From the NCBI RefSeq assembly GCF_051622035.1, contig NC_135362.1, positions 6,575,501 to 6,639,500 on the forward strand: a DNA stretch of 64,000 nucleotides, in the 5' to 3' direction. The notes below the pieces were generated by a model, which was given only the letters and a program-made list of their open reading frames with translations, searched no databases and was not told the DNA's origin. Source of the stretch: Arctopsyche grandis. Lineage: Eukaryota > Arthropoda > Insecta > Trichoptera > Hydropsychidae. The position numbers and the translations under genes are program-made. Positions within the stretch are counted from its first letter, which is position 1. Each line of letters begins with the position of its first letter. Below are positions 1 to 11,299 of the stretch, one piece after another.

Positions 1-225
1 GAGGGTAGAGCGAGGTTAATTATTATTTTGTATGGAGAAATCAATGTGGCCGAGATTTTGGATCCAGATTTGAAAGCCTACGTAACTATGAACACTTATG
101 TGAAATGGGGCGATCCATTGTTTTGGAAGAAACTCAGGTATGCACTTCCTCATCGTCGTAGAACTAATAATGTACTACCGATACAACAAAGAAATCTTTT
201 CAATGAATTAGATACGTCCGTTTAG
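1..225 (+). CDS. Toll-type receptor, 3' end only (C-terminal half of TIR domain)
   Basis: The window opens inside a coding exon. The frame starting at base 1 reads 74 residues to a TAG ending at 225. The peptide matches the end of the TIR domain of the complete Toll gene at 3055-7259 almost residue for residue, including the box-3 region with the FW pair ([15 protein letters not shown]). It then runs into a tail ending in LDTSV. This is the last exon of an upstream paralogue in the same orientation, so the locus is a tandem array. It differs from the complete copy in that its C-terminal tail is uninterrupted, whereas that copy carries a 19-bp insertion here. The TIR domain is the cytoplasmic signalling module that recruits MyD88-type adaptors in this family. 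Everything upstream lies outside the window, so gene integrity cannot be judged. Confidence 0.85.
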   Translation, partial: EGRARLIIILYGEINVAEILDPDLKAYVTMNTYVKWGDPLFWKKLRYALPHRRRTNNVLPIQQRNLFNELDTSV

Positions 226-367
226 CAGTAGAAATATTCGATCCATACCAAATAATATGTGCACATGTGTGAAATATTGTGTGTGACAAAAAACCGACAA
301 CTAGACCGATCATCTCCGGCTCACACACTAACCCAGCAATCACACACACTATTTTAAAATATCACGT

Positions 368-565
368 TTGAAAAATAGCACGTCGAAGTTATTCGTTGAC
401 CAAATTTTTTTTCCTACTACTGTATACTGTGAAAAATTCTTCAGTGTAATGCACTTCTTTAAAAATAAATATTTAAACAAGCTGACAGGTGTAAACTTCA
501 AAGCAGCCATGCGGCTCGCATTGGAAGAAAGGAGTTTTGAGGAATTTCTATTTTTCATATTTTAA
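368..565 (+). pseudogene. hAT-family transposase relic (C-terminal dimerisation region)
   Basis: A 65-residue frame contains KFFSVMHFFKNKYLNKLTGV followed by an MRLALEER-type stretch. This resembles the end of hAT transposases of the ZBED5/EPM2AIP1-like group, where a 'F..M..IK.K.R..LT...L...LRLAL' pattern is common. The catalytic part is missing upstream and no terminal repeats are visible, so this is a dead fragment. It lies directly downstream of the first Toll gene. The family call rests on pattern memory of the C-terminal motif only. Confidence 0.5.
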
Positions 566-836
566 AATAAATAAATATGTACTTAAATTTTCAAATGTCT
601 TTTATTAAATGAATATATAAATTGATCTATTTTTTTAGCAAAAAAATTAGCTTTAATTTTTTTAATCACAACAAAAGCGAATTTTAGTGCAGCCACCAGA
701 CCTTTCCATAGAACTGCCAATGTCAACAATGTTCACCACTGTTCTAGGCCACATCTAAAAGGGACATTTTGAATATTCTCAAATTATATGTTAAAAAAGA
801 TTCCATCCGATCGCGCCCCCCATGTCGCAACTCCAT

Positions 837-872
837 GTCCACTATTCACTCCCTTGGGAGTGAATAGTGGAC
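837..872. repeat. Perfect 17-bp-arm palindrome
   Basis: The arms are GTCCACTATTCACTCCC and its exact reverse complement, separated by two T residues. It lies in a non-coding stretch between the hAT relic and the SINE. It could be the junction of a decayed foldback element or a template-switch product. No function is assigned. Confidence 0.85.
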
Positions 873-1587
873 ACTTGTGTCGTTTGATATTGCCGATAAA
901 AATCAGCTCGATTTTGTCGTTATTTTTTTGTGATTTCTTTAGAAGTTGCCAACTCACTATTAGATTTCGGTGGAACGCGAGCGAAATCATACACACTTTC
1001 AAATCAACTCACATATCTAGTGGCCAATGAGTATCAACCTCTTGAAAGGGCCGAAAAACAGCCCTGTAGAAGAACTGATGAGCAGCTCTCTGAAAGGAAC
1101 GAAGACCAACCACTGGAAAGGTTCAAAAAGCAGCCCTGCAAATCATAAATATAAAGACACTACACGTAAGAAAAGAAAATTGCAATGTGGAGAGATATGC
1201 GATTAGTTAATTTTAGTCAAAAAGAAAACTTTGTAACAAATATTCATAACATTATCTGCGATGCATTAATTTCAGAAGTATCAAGAAGGAGCTCAATTTA
1301 TGATAGTTTACTTAAAGATTTTCAATTATTTTTTTAATTTTGAAATAAGTCAAATGTTTTGGAAGAATAATTTAAGAATAATAAAGAATGTGTTGAAAGA
1401 ATAATTTCAAAATATAAAAATGATATTGACACATATCAAAAGCGAAAATAAGACGAATCCTGTCGATAATTATAAATTATTAATTGTTTCAACGTTTCCA
1501 AATGTTGAAACAATTTTAAGAATATTTATAACGCTTCCTATAGTACATATAAAATATTTGTACGCTACTGAACATATTTATTTATTT

Positions 1588-2041
1588 ACAAATATACCAG
1601 GAAGGCTTAACAGGTAAACCCCAAATGCGCCTTCCTGGTCCACATAATTATTACATAGATACATGTAAATCTAAAGAATAGCTGACATCTATGGTCAGAT
1701 ATTACAAACATCGTATTAATACGATAAATAACAATGAATAACTTTCATGTAACAATACGAATTTTTATATTCGATAAACAACCACAGATACATCTATGGT
1801 GAGCAATATGGCGAAACCTAAGATATAACAATAACTAAAGGTTCGCAACAGAAAATTGGGAAGGAAACGTCAATTTTTACAGGAATCGTTTCAATGAAAA
1901 TCAGAAAAATTGGCAAATTCTGATAAGAAACGATCGACCTTGACAAACCAAGGTCTGGCCAACAGCGAGACTTAGCGGGAATCGAACTCGTAACATCAAG
2001 TACGAAATAATTCAACCTTCACCACTAGACCACGCTGCTGG
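1588..2041 (-). mobile_element. tRNA-derived SINE (family 1), copy 1
   Basis: Read on the minus strand, the right end has a tRNA-like head. An A-box-like sequence TGGTCTAGTGGT lies near 2021-2033 and a B-box GAGTTCGATTCCC near 1977-1990, at the spacing of an RNA polymerase III internal promoter. The body follows, with a conserved core (CTTATCAGAATTTGCCAATT in minus sense). The left end is AT-rich with AAATAAATAA-type sequence just beyond. A second copy at 41236-41674 matches along its whole length, which defines the element boundaries. It ends about 50 bp before the foldback element at 2092. Confidence 0.75.
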
Positions 2042-2091
2042 TTAATATTATATATATATATTATATATGCATACATATGTATACAATGAAG

Positions 2092-2497
2092 CGGTCTCCG
2101 TGACGAGACAGAATGTTAAATGACAGAAAATGCAAATATCGGAAGGCAAAGATCGAAAATCGAAAGATCTGAAGTCGAAAGATCAAAAAAAAATTAGTGC
2201 ATGGTAAACGGTACATACTCACTTAATTTGCGCGAGCAGGATACAACAGGAACAAGAAGAACAGGCTTTTCCTCCCGTATTAATGTGCGCGTGCAGAATA
2301 CGGGAGGAAAAGCATGTTCCTCTTGTTTCTGTTGTATCCTGCTCGCGCAAATTAAGTGAGTATGTACGTGAGTATGTTCCGTTTACGGTGCAACATTTTT
2401 TTTTGATCTTTCGACTTAAGATCTTTCGATTTTCGATCTTTGTCTTCCGATATTTGCGTTTTCTGTCATTTAACATTCTGTCTCGTCACGTAGACCC
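2092..2497. mobile_element. Long-inverted-repeat Mutator-like (MULE) element, copy 1
   Basis: This is an almost fully palindromic 406-bp element with arms of about 190 bp. It starts CGGTCTCCGTGACG and ends CGTCACGTAGACCC, with a loop around 2270-2290. It is flanked by the exact 9-bp direct repeat ACAATGAAG (2083-2091 and 2498-2506). A 9-bp target duplication with very long inverted repeats is the hallmark of non-autonomous Mutator-type elements. It carries no credible gene; short frames across the arms are palindrome by-products. A second copy with a different 9-bp duplication is at 8230-10747, so mobility is directly supported. It ends 558 bp before the Toll start codon at 3055. Confidence 0.8.
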
Positions 2498-3054
2498 ACA
2501 ATGAAGACACGACAAGAACTATTTTTAGAAGCTTTTATTTAGCTTATCACATTTTACTTAACTAAACAGTAATCACAATTAGTTCCCAGCTGATGATTCA
2601 CTCCTTTCGTATTGCATCCCCGCTGAACGATGCTTGGAGATTATCTGATCGATAAACTCTAGTCGGAATAGCAAAAAAAAAAAAAAATCAAACATTATAA
2701 TCCCCCCTACTTGAGCCGTACTAACTTCACAGCTTTATACCCGAATATCCTGTATATTTATATGTACGTACATATGTACATATATATAAATTTTTTTTCG
2801 GCAAAATTTAATGGTAACCACATATTTATAATGTCATCTAAAAAAAACCACAATTTAATGTATGATAAGAAATCGGTGCAGATATTTTATTCGATGCGGT
2901 TTTCATGACATTTTATATGTACATATATAAATATATGCATATAATGTTTTAAATACATATACATATAAAGCAGAGAATATATTAATAACTTTTCATTTAG
3001 ATATTGTTTTGTGTAGTACACCGTGCTACACAAATGTATATATTATATATAAAA

Positions 3055-6000
3055 ATGAAGAATTTTTGCAATCCATGGGTCATCACCAGTGTTATCGTGG
3101 TTCTGTTATCGATATCTGAGGCAACTCAACACTTCAAATGTCCAGAAGATAAAAATTGCTCCTGCTATTCCCAGAGCTTCGAAGTTTTTTGTAATACAAG
3201 TATGTGTGTACATTATATACATAATTTTTCTTTCCGCAAATACTTTTATTTGACAAGTCTCTGTTTTCAATTGAGAATACATATTTAATTTCATATTTAC
3301 ACTGATCAGACCATAGCTTCTTTGTTATTTTAGGTTTTCCAAAAGGAAACATATATTTAAAATTAAAAGAAGAACACAATGAAATGGAAGTGAAATGTAA
3401 AGGCTCGATTAATTCTCAGGATATTAATATGTTGCCAAAATTAGCCTACACAATTGAAACATTGCGTCTGAATGACTGTCCCCTACTATCACTTGCTTCA
3501 TTAATGGAGCACATGGAATGGAAACCATCGAATATCGATCGGGTTATTTTAGAAACATCAAATGACATATCACATTTCGACAACACCTACTTTGAAAGTC
3601 TAGAAAGGCTAAAGAATATTCATATTACTGGGAAAGGTCATGTGAACTTAGTTGACAATTTATTTAAAGGTATGATGTATTTGGAAACAATAGAATTCCG
3701 TGCCTCATCTATCAGTCTTCATTCAGGAGTATTCAGATCGATTCCCAATTTGATGACTTTGATATTAAATGATACTGATATTCAAATACTGCCTCCGCGT
3801 CTTTTCATAGGAGTATCTACGTTATACCGTTTGCAATTATCGAAATGTAATTTTTCCCATCTTCCGTCAAATGTATTTATTGGTCTCCATAATTTAGGTA
3901 CAATGGATCTGAGTCACAATAATCTAGAAACACTGCCAACTGATTTATTTCGCAACATGTCAGTGTTGATGTATTTGGATTTGAGTTACAACAAATTCAC
4001 ACATCTGCCGGGAAATCTCTTTTCCACAAATTATAAGTTATTTGAATTTTCGATGAAATTCAATGGAAACCCCCTAGAGACTCTTCCCGACTATTTTTTG
4101 TGTAACTTGACCACCCTCCATAAAATTGATCTACAAGGAAGTCTTATATATCGTGTTCCTAGTTCGTTGTTGTTTGGTTCAAATCGTATTGATTACATAG
4201 ACTTTAGTTATAATTATTTAAAAGAGATACCGCAAGATCTGTTTCGTGATCAAGGAGACATTAAAACTTTGTATTTAGAATCTAATGAAATATCTCATAT
4301 CGCCAACGGAACAATCCAACATCTGAAATATCTGAAATACTTGAATTTGGAAAATAATACACTCACCAATATCAGCCAGTGAGTAGTCGTTACAAACATT
4401 TAATCATTTCTTTATATATAAATTAATTATGCATTTTTATTTCATATATTTTCTAGGAATACCTTTAATGGGTTGGAATCTCTAATGAAGCTAAATTTAA
4501 GTTACAACATAATCGAATACATTGACACCAAGTCATTCTCACCTCTATCACAATTAGAAAGTCTGGATTTGTCACATAATAACACTACTATGTCAGCATT
4601 TAATCAATCCGGTAGCCTTGGCTACTTGAATGAGTTTTTACGGTTTTTATTTCTTCTCCAAAATCATTCTAAAATCAGTTTTCTAAATTTGAGTCACAAT
4701 TCACTTTCGGGAAACGTCAGTATCGTTCAATTATTAGTATATCTGACCATTGCAATGCGAAAGGATTATTATGATGTAAGTTTTACAATTATATCTATAT
4801 ATGTACATATCATACACGTTTTACACAATATTTAGGCATATGGTTTGGAAATGTTTACATATTAATCTGAAATCACGTTTACATGGTCGCGAACTTCCAT
4901 AGTAACTGTATTTTAGAATCATCGGTAAATATATACATATGTATGTAGTACATATATAAAAATGTATTAAAAATCTACAAGATTTATTCCAAACTGTCTT
5001 GTCGTTGTATGTTTTACGTCGAATCAAATCATATTTAATATCATCAACAAAAACCTTGCCTATTTGTTTTTCCCAATTTCATTATCGTTTCTAATTTATT
5101 TTAGGCAGACTCCCAAGCTATCCACATTGATTTATCAAACAACAATTTAAGCCGAATCCAATTAAGTCTACCATATATATTTGGAAACTACAACATACTA
5201 TTATTACTAACGGCGACGAAAATCACAATTTCGATCGACAACAATCCACTCAATTGCGATTGTGAACTGTACGATCTATATTCGTATCGGGATTCGTTAA
5301 ATAATTTTGAGATAAATACCAATAATAGTAAATGCTCTTCACCGAGCATACTTAATGGTACATTATTGGTCGATGTAAACGAGAAATTGTTTACTTGTCC
5401 GATCAAGGATGAAAGTTGTCCTGAGAAGTGTTCTTGCTATGAACGAGCCTACGATCAAAGCTTAGTTATAAATTGTACAGCATCAAATCCTACTATACCT
5501 ATCATATTGCCAAGCATCGAAGGGAAATTAAACTTCACGGAATTCCACTTTGAGAACAATTCATTGACGAAATTGTCGAATCTATTTGCAAATAAAAATC
5601 TGTTCAACCAAATAATGAGATTGTATTTCTTCGGCAACGATATTGCGACCATAATGCCTGAAGATATTCCAAACGAAATAGAGGTATGTATGTACATACA
5701 TATGTATGTAGTTAAAGCATATTATAATGTTTTTAAGATACCAAAGTTGGGGATTCCAATATCCAATATCAATTAATATTTAATTACTTATTTTTTGCCT
5801 TTTTTAATTTTCATTTAATATTCTCAAAATATAATATTTTCTAATTATAAAAGTAACAAAAATATTAATTAGATCATATAATAATAACATTGGACAACTG
5901 GAAGTTGAAAATTTATCTTATGTTATATGTATTTAGATAAAATCATAATTTGTAAGAACAATTCGGGTTACTTTCAATAAATGATTTCAGATTTTGGATC

Positions 6001-7259
6001 TAAGAAATAATAAATTGTCACACGTGGATTCCCTGGTTTTGAACGTCTTGAAGAAGTCGAAAAGATTGAAATATATGCTATTTTCTGGAAACAAGATTGA
6101 TTGTGATTGTAAAAACAAAAAATTTATATGGTTCCTTCGAGACTATTCTTCAAAGGTATTCTTCTTTCTTATTCTTCAATTTTACATTTATGAGATGTTA
6201 CTTATATAATTGAAAGTGGTAGAAGTCCACTTTAATATCTTGCGAAACATTAAATAAAATGCTTTACATTTAACAATATTTAATAAAAAAGCCTTGTAAA
6301 AACACTGGTGGCCTGTAATGCGTTTATTCTGCTTTTCCGAGACTGGACATATCGAATTTAATAAGTGATAACCATTTGTGAATTAAGTCAAATTGAAACA
6401 GTGTTTTTGGAACTAAAAATTGAACTTCCACCACTTACATATGTATATAGCTCATACATATGTATTGTACATACGTATTTGACGAATTGAAAAAACACTG
6501 GATTTCATTTGTGAATATTTTTTTATAACCGATTAAATTTGTTGAATTTAATTGTATAAATTAAATAAACACCTAATATAATTTCAGATTCCAGATTATA
6601 AATCAATTAAATGTTCAGATGGAACGATGATATCAAAGACTCTTATTTGTGTAACGAGTTATACTACATCCTTGAGCGTTGGCCTCACTGTGATAGCTGT
6701 CCTGCTATTTATATTACCCATCGTTTATTACAAATACCAACGAGAGATTAAAGTATGGTTGTTCTCGAAGGGTTTCCTACTTTGGTTTGTCACCGAGAGA
6801 GAACTGGACGAGGACAAAATCTACGATGCGTTCATTTCGTTCTCACATAAAGACGAACACTTCATCGTGAACGAACTCATACCGAACCTAGAACACGGAT
6901 CACAATCTTTCAAATTATGTTTGCATGTGAGAGATTGGGTCGTTGGCGAATTCATTCCTATCCAAATTTTCAGATCTGTCCAAGAATCGAGAAGAACTGT
7001 GATAGTGCTATCCCCAAACTTTCTGACATCCGTTTGGGGTATAATGGAGTTCAGATTTGCTTATAAGCAAGCCATAGAGGAGGGTAGAGCGAGAATAATT
7101 ATTATTTTGTATGGAGAAATCGACGTGACTAAAATTTTGGATCCTGAATTGAAAACGTACTTAGCCATGAACACTTATGTGAAATGGGGCGATCCATTGT
7201 TTTGGAATAAACTCAGATATGCACTTCCTCATCATCGTATGAGGAAGTGCATATCGTAG
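3055..7259 (+). CDS. Toll: Toll-type receptor, complete (974 residues, six exons)
   Basis: Exons read by eye are 3055-3199, 3334-4378, 4457-4775, 5105-5683, 5991-6155 and 6588-7259; all introns are GT..AG and the frame is continuous (2925 nt). Residues 1 to about 23 form a signal peptide. Leucine-rich repeats follow to about 545, then a cysteine-rich LRR C-cap (NPLNCDCELY, about 549-602), an LRR N-cap (CPEKCSC, about 608-625), a few more repeats and a second C-cap (GNKIDCDC). The membrane helix is at about 780-799. The TIR domain runs from about 830 (YDAFISFSHKDEH, box 1) to FW in box 3. This is the invertebrate Toll layout with two cysteine clusters: a surface receptor, typically for Spaetzle-type ligands, signalling to NF-kB through MyD88. 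The C-terminus is odd: a 19-bp inverted insertion changes the frame after LPHHR and gives MRKCIS and stop. Confidence 0.85.
7216..7255. repeat. Insertion-made palindrome inside the Toll TIR exon
   Basis: The left arm GATATGCACTTCCTCAT (7216-7232) and its perfect reverse complement (7239-7255) surround a 6-bp loop. The paralogue at 1-225 has only the left copy. The extra 19 bp here is therefore an inverted copy of adjacent sequence. It shifts the reading frame and shortens the receptor tail. Confidence 0.85.
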
Positions 7260-7563
7260 AACTAACAATGTACTACCGATACAACAACGAAATCTTTTGG
7301 GTGAATTATATACACGTGTGATTATTAGTATGTAGTAACGTTCGTTCATCGCCAAATATACTACTTTGTATGTATATATGTACAATATGAATGATTTTGG
7401 GACACTTAATAAGTTTTAGTTAGGAATTCAACACGTTCAATCATGTTTAGCTAATTGATGACAGGTAGAAGATAAAAGAAACATAGAAAATAAAACGACA
7501 TTGATGATCCAATCATATCTACAGACATTTAATGTGACGCAATAAATACGACATATGTATGTA

Positions 7564-7915
7564 CGAGGGTTGCCCTTTAAGTTTCTGGCCTAATAATGAA
7601 AAAACAAATATTTATCATCGAAATTGGTTTTATTGTAAAGTTTGACATTTTTTTAGCATAAACGTTCTCAGAACACGTTCGATATTGCATGATCATCGCG
7701 CAAAAAAAAAGCCTCGTGTCGATTGGTGCAAGGAAATGTTGCAAAAATACAATCACGGTGCATCAAATGCTGTGTATAACATCTACACAGGTGATGAATC
7801 GTGGATCTATGCATATGAGCCTGAAACAAAACAGCAGTCCACCGTATGGGCCTTCCAAGATGAATCAAACCCAACAAAAGATGAATCAAACCCAAAAAAA
7901 ACATTTTTTTTAAAT
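7564..7915 (+). pseudogene. mariner transposon fragment
   Basis: After a TA dinucleotide, the sequence CGAGGGTTGCCCTTTAAGTT looks like a mariner left end. From about 7690 the plus strand encodes PRVDWCKEMLQKYNHGAS and then TGDESWIYAYEPETKQQSTV and FQDESNPTK. This is the diagnostic centre of mariner transposase, including the first catalytic aspartate (GDES). The N-terminal region and everything after the FQDE motif are missing. A 17-bp direct duplication (GATGAATCAAACCCAA) marks the break point. The fragment cannot encode an active enzyme. Confidence 0.8.
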
Positions 7916-8543
7916 TGAATTAAATAACTTTGATGGGCCAGGAAAGATTAAACGGGTTGGCGATGTTATCAAAAGAATGAAATATTCTAATGGAACTGGA
8001 CAGAAAAATTGATTACAGATTTTGTTACAATGAAAGCCAGGAAAGGCCAAAATTATATATAGCAAAAAGAAAACAGTTTCTATGAATTTAAAAGCGGCTT
8101 ATCAATTATTTTGCATTCACTGTCTTACCAAATTCGTTACTTGCGTCTTATGTCTCTATTGTACTCTTGTTATTATTAAATTTTATTTACATTGTATACA
8201 TTATATTTTTCATTTAATATCTATTTTTACGGTCTCCGTCACGGGCTAGAATGTGAAACGCCCGAAAACGCAAATATCGGAAGGCAAAGATCGAAAATCG
8301 AAAGATCTTAAGTCGAAAGATCAAAAAAAAGGGTGCATGGTAAACGGTACATACTCACTTAAGGGGGACCACTAGTGTGACATTTTGAAAAAATCGTTTT
8401 TTTTTTTTTGCACATTTCGATAGTCCATACCTTTAAAAATAACATACTAAATTTTCAAGTGCATATCTCGAATAGTTTTTGAGTTACAGCCATCCGAAGA
8501 GCAGCTGACGTCGGTTCGAAAGTTGCGTTAGCGTACGGATCAT

Positions 8544-8576
8544 AATAACTGCGTTATGATTCATAACGCAGTTATT
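8544..8576. repeat. Subterminal 16-bp-arm hairpin in the Kolobok-like element
   Basis: AATAACTGCGTTATGA and its exact reverse complement are separated by a single T. It lies about 180 bp inside the left end, where subterminal repeats of DNA transposons often occur. A role in transposase binding is inference only. Confidence 0.8.
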
Positions 8577-8722
8577 GTTCTGGTTCTGTCAGCCAGAAAA
8601 GTCATTAAAAACGGGTCGTATACCTGGCTGTTTTGGAGATGCTAGACTTTGGCACATTTAAACTCTCTTCCAGTGTTATTGTGACCGTTATAGTGAGAAC
8701 ATCGTACAAAATTTTAGCAAAA

Positions 8723-9883
8723 ATGAGTTCTCAGTATTCAAAACAAAAGGGTTCCCATGTTGATCCTACGCGTAGATCAACTTCTAAAAAACGAAAATTT
8801 TCGGCGAATCAACATACATGTGAACAGTCCACCGCAAATACCAGTACGTCAGCTGAAAAACTTTTACACAATAAGGACGAAGAAATTGTGATTGATCCAA
8901 CTCGCGGTTATAGTAATCTCCAGTTTATTTCTGTTTTTTCTGCAATAAGTAATTTAGTGATGTGCAAAACTTGTGAAAAAAAAAGTCCGCGAGGCTTATG
9001 ATTCAAAATTGCTGTAATATGTGAATGCGGCGTTTCGTACATCAATTCCGGGCCTATGATTGGTAATGCATTTGAAATAAATAGACGCATAGTGGCTGTG
9101 ATGCGACTTTTAGGTATCGGAATAAACGGAGTGAATCTTTTTTGTGGTTTGATGGATCTAATACGTAAATTCCATACTCAAACTTTCAGTGGATGCTTTG
9201 CGAATTTATGGACATCAGCAGAATCAATTTGTAAATTTAGTATGCAAAGAGCTGTAGAAGAAGAGAAAAAGTTGACACTGGAAGAAGAAGACTCCGAGAC
9301 AAATTTGACGGTTTCTGGAGATGGCACGTGGAAGAAACGTGGCCACACTTCACGGTTTGGCGTAGTAACTCTTGTTGGAAAGTTTAGTAAGATCATCGAC
9401 TCGTGTGTCAAGTCAACTTACTGTCAGAGTTGTGTTTTATGGGAAAAGAAAAAATGCTCTGAAACCAATATTTGAAGACTTGAGTCGGCGTGATTTACTC
9501 GAAAGATGTCTGGGTAATAAATTATTACTAATAATACTCAGAACAATAACGAAAGTTATAATGGCTTGCTATGGCACTTTGCTCCGAAACACCTCCACAG
9601 TGGTCTCAAAACGATAGAGTTATCAAATTATTTTGCTACATCAATATTTAATGACGGTTATTCATCCATTTTAAAAATGTTCCATGTAATGGGAATTATA
9701 ATTGGACCTGCAGCGAACGATTATGCCGTTGACAAAGATGATACGAGGCTTCGAATGGCAGATCATCGTTAACAGGCTGCTTCAAAAGAGGGCCGATTAG
9801 CTCGAAGAAAAGCTTTAGCAGCCCAACAGCTGTCTTTCGAAGAAGAGGAAGGTGCACTGTATGGGCCTGGAATAGCAGATTAA
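8723..9883 (+). pseudogene. Degraded transposase with Mutator-like domain (Kolobok-like element)
   Basis: From the ATG at 8723 the frame reads MSSQYSKQKGSH and on to a CKTC motif, then meets an in-frame TGA (8999-9001). The same frame resumes with CECGVSYINSGPMIGNAFEI, MRLLGIGINGVNLFCGLMDL and the diagnostic TVSGDGTWKKRGHTSRFGVV, where the aspartate is a likely catalytic residue. A gap follows. Then, in another frame, NNNESYNGLLWHFAPKHLHS and IFNDGYSSILKMFHV lead to RRKALAAQQLSFEEEEGALY and a stop at 9881-9883. The order of blocks is as in intact arthropod relatives, but one stop, frameshifts and a deletion between about 9510 and 9550 rule out function. The family is recalled as the Mutator-like transposase domain; the exact superfamily rests on the TTAA flanks. 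Confidence 0.7.
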
Positions 9884-10829
9884 CAGTAGGTATGATATTT
9901 CTTGATTTATAACCACGAAATCAGTAACTTAAACTTCAAACGCGTTTTTCTCGAAACTACATTTTTCAAATTTGCTGCAGTTGTAACTCGAGAATGAATC
10001 ATCCGATCGATTTGATTTTTTTTTAGCTTCTTTTATATATGTTTCTGCGTGCCATGAACCTCCAGTTTTCCGATTGAATAAAAAATGTAATTTTGGCAGG
10101 CCAAAAATCAACAAATTTATGCGCGAAATTTGATTTTTTTTTTAAAACTCCGCCATTTTGTTAAATTTCAATTTTTTTTTTTTGATCGAAGTTCATAGTA
10201 CGGCAAATATCTTCTAGTTTAATAAACTTTTTGAATTTTTTGATTTCAGGCACTGTGAAGGTCGCTATCACTGCAGCAGTGGGGGTACTTTTTTTTTTTG
10301 GAGCCTTGGGAGATTACGTATAACTCGCTGAATTTTCAATTTTTTTGTCTAAAAACTTTTATTATGTATTTAGTATATATCTATACATATATCCATAAAA
10401 CGATAAAACATTCCATCCAGTAGTTTTTTTTATTTTAATTCCCGAAAATCACCTTTTTTTCGCGCGGTCACACTAGTGGTCCCCCTTAATTTGCGCGAGC
10501 AGGATACAACAGGAACAAGAGGAACAGGCGTTTCCTCCCGTATTCTGCGCGCGCACATTAATTCGGGAGGAAAAGCCTGTTCCTCTTGTTCCTGTTGTAT
10601 CCTGCTCGCGCAAATTAAGTGAGTATGTACCGTTTACCATGCACCCTTTTTTTTTTTTTTTTTACTTAAGATCTTTCAATTTTCGATCTTTGCCTTCCGA
10701 TATTTGCGTTTTAGGGCGTTTCATATTCGGGCCCGTGAGGTAGACCCCTATTTTTATTATACTTTATTATTGGTATGCATAATATTAAATCATGATATAA
10801 ATGAATACCTAAGTTATATAAAATAATTT

Positions 10830-11036
10830 TATTTTTTTCTTTTTGAATCATATGTATCACACTTCCTATAACATTTACACAATATCAGCTACGTTAATGT
10901 CATCTCATAATAAAACCACTATCAAAAATAAATATCTATTTTTTCTTTTTGGATCATATGTATCACACTTCCTATAACATTTGCACAATATCAGCTATTT
11001 TAATGTCATCTCATAATAAAACCACTATCCAAAATA
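10830..11036. repeat. Tandem duplication, two copies of about 106 bp
   Basis: Two adjacent copies of a segment contain TATGTATCACACTTCCTATA and TGTCATCTCATAATAAAACC and differ at only a few bases. They lie between the MULE element and the first exon of the truncated Toll paralogue, so they may lie in its promoter region. Confidence 0.85.
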
Positions 11037-11299
11037 CATATCTGTGTTTATGCGATAAAAATTCTGTGGTTTTCTTACATAAGATAAAAAAAATACATTT
11101 CCTACATGTAAGATACGAGAAAATTTTTCTACATAAAAATATAAATATATAAAGCAGCAATCGTTTAAATTACTTTTAATTCATCCGTTTCTTTTTTGTA
11201 GTGGTATTGGACTCATTACATTACTGAGTTTTGTGTTTTTTTCAATTAATTAATCATTTCGTAATTAAAATATACACTTATATTTATAAAAAAAAGAAA

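Larger units (their letters stand above)
8363..10485 (+). mobile_element. Kolobok-like DNA transposon nested in the MULE element
   Basis: The ends are perfect 19-bp inverted repeats, GGGGGACCACTAGTGTGAC at the left and its reverse complement at 10467-10485. Both sides carry TTAA (8359-8362 and 10486-10489). The matching site in the uninterrupted copy at 2092-2497 has a single TTAA, so this is a true 4-bp target duplication. TTAA duplication occurs in piggyBac and Kolobok; the encoded protein (see 8723-9883) belongs to the Mutator-like transposase-domain family, which favours Kolobok. The element is 2123 bp and internally decayed. A 16-bp-arm hairpin lies near its left end (8544-8576). Confidence 0.75.
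8230..10747. mobile_element. Long-inverted-repeat MULE element, copy 2, split by a nested transposon
   Basis: Its arms closely match the element at 2092-2497 (CGGTCTCCGTCACG at the left, GGTAGACCC at the right). It is flanked by an exact 9-bp duplication CTATTTTTA (8221-8229 and 10748-10756), different from that of copy 1, so the two insertions were independent. The left arm is interrupted at its internal TTAA by the element at 8363-10485. Without that insert and one TTAA, the host element would be about 390 bp. It ends 553 bp before the start codon of the truncated Toll paralogue. Confidence 0.8.

Noticed and set aside
1020..1150. Frame with repeated QPLERAEKQPC-like units
   Set aside because: Three imperfect repeats of about 42 bp, too short and without a recognised family. 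Probably a remnant of an unknown transposon.
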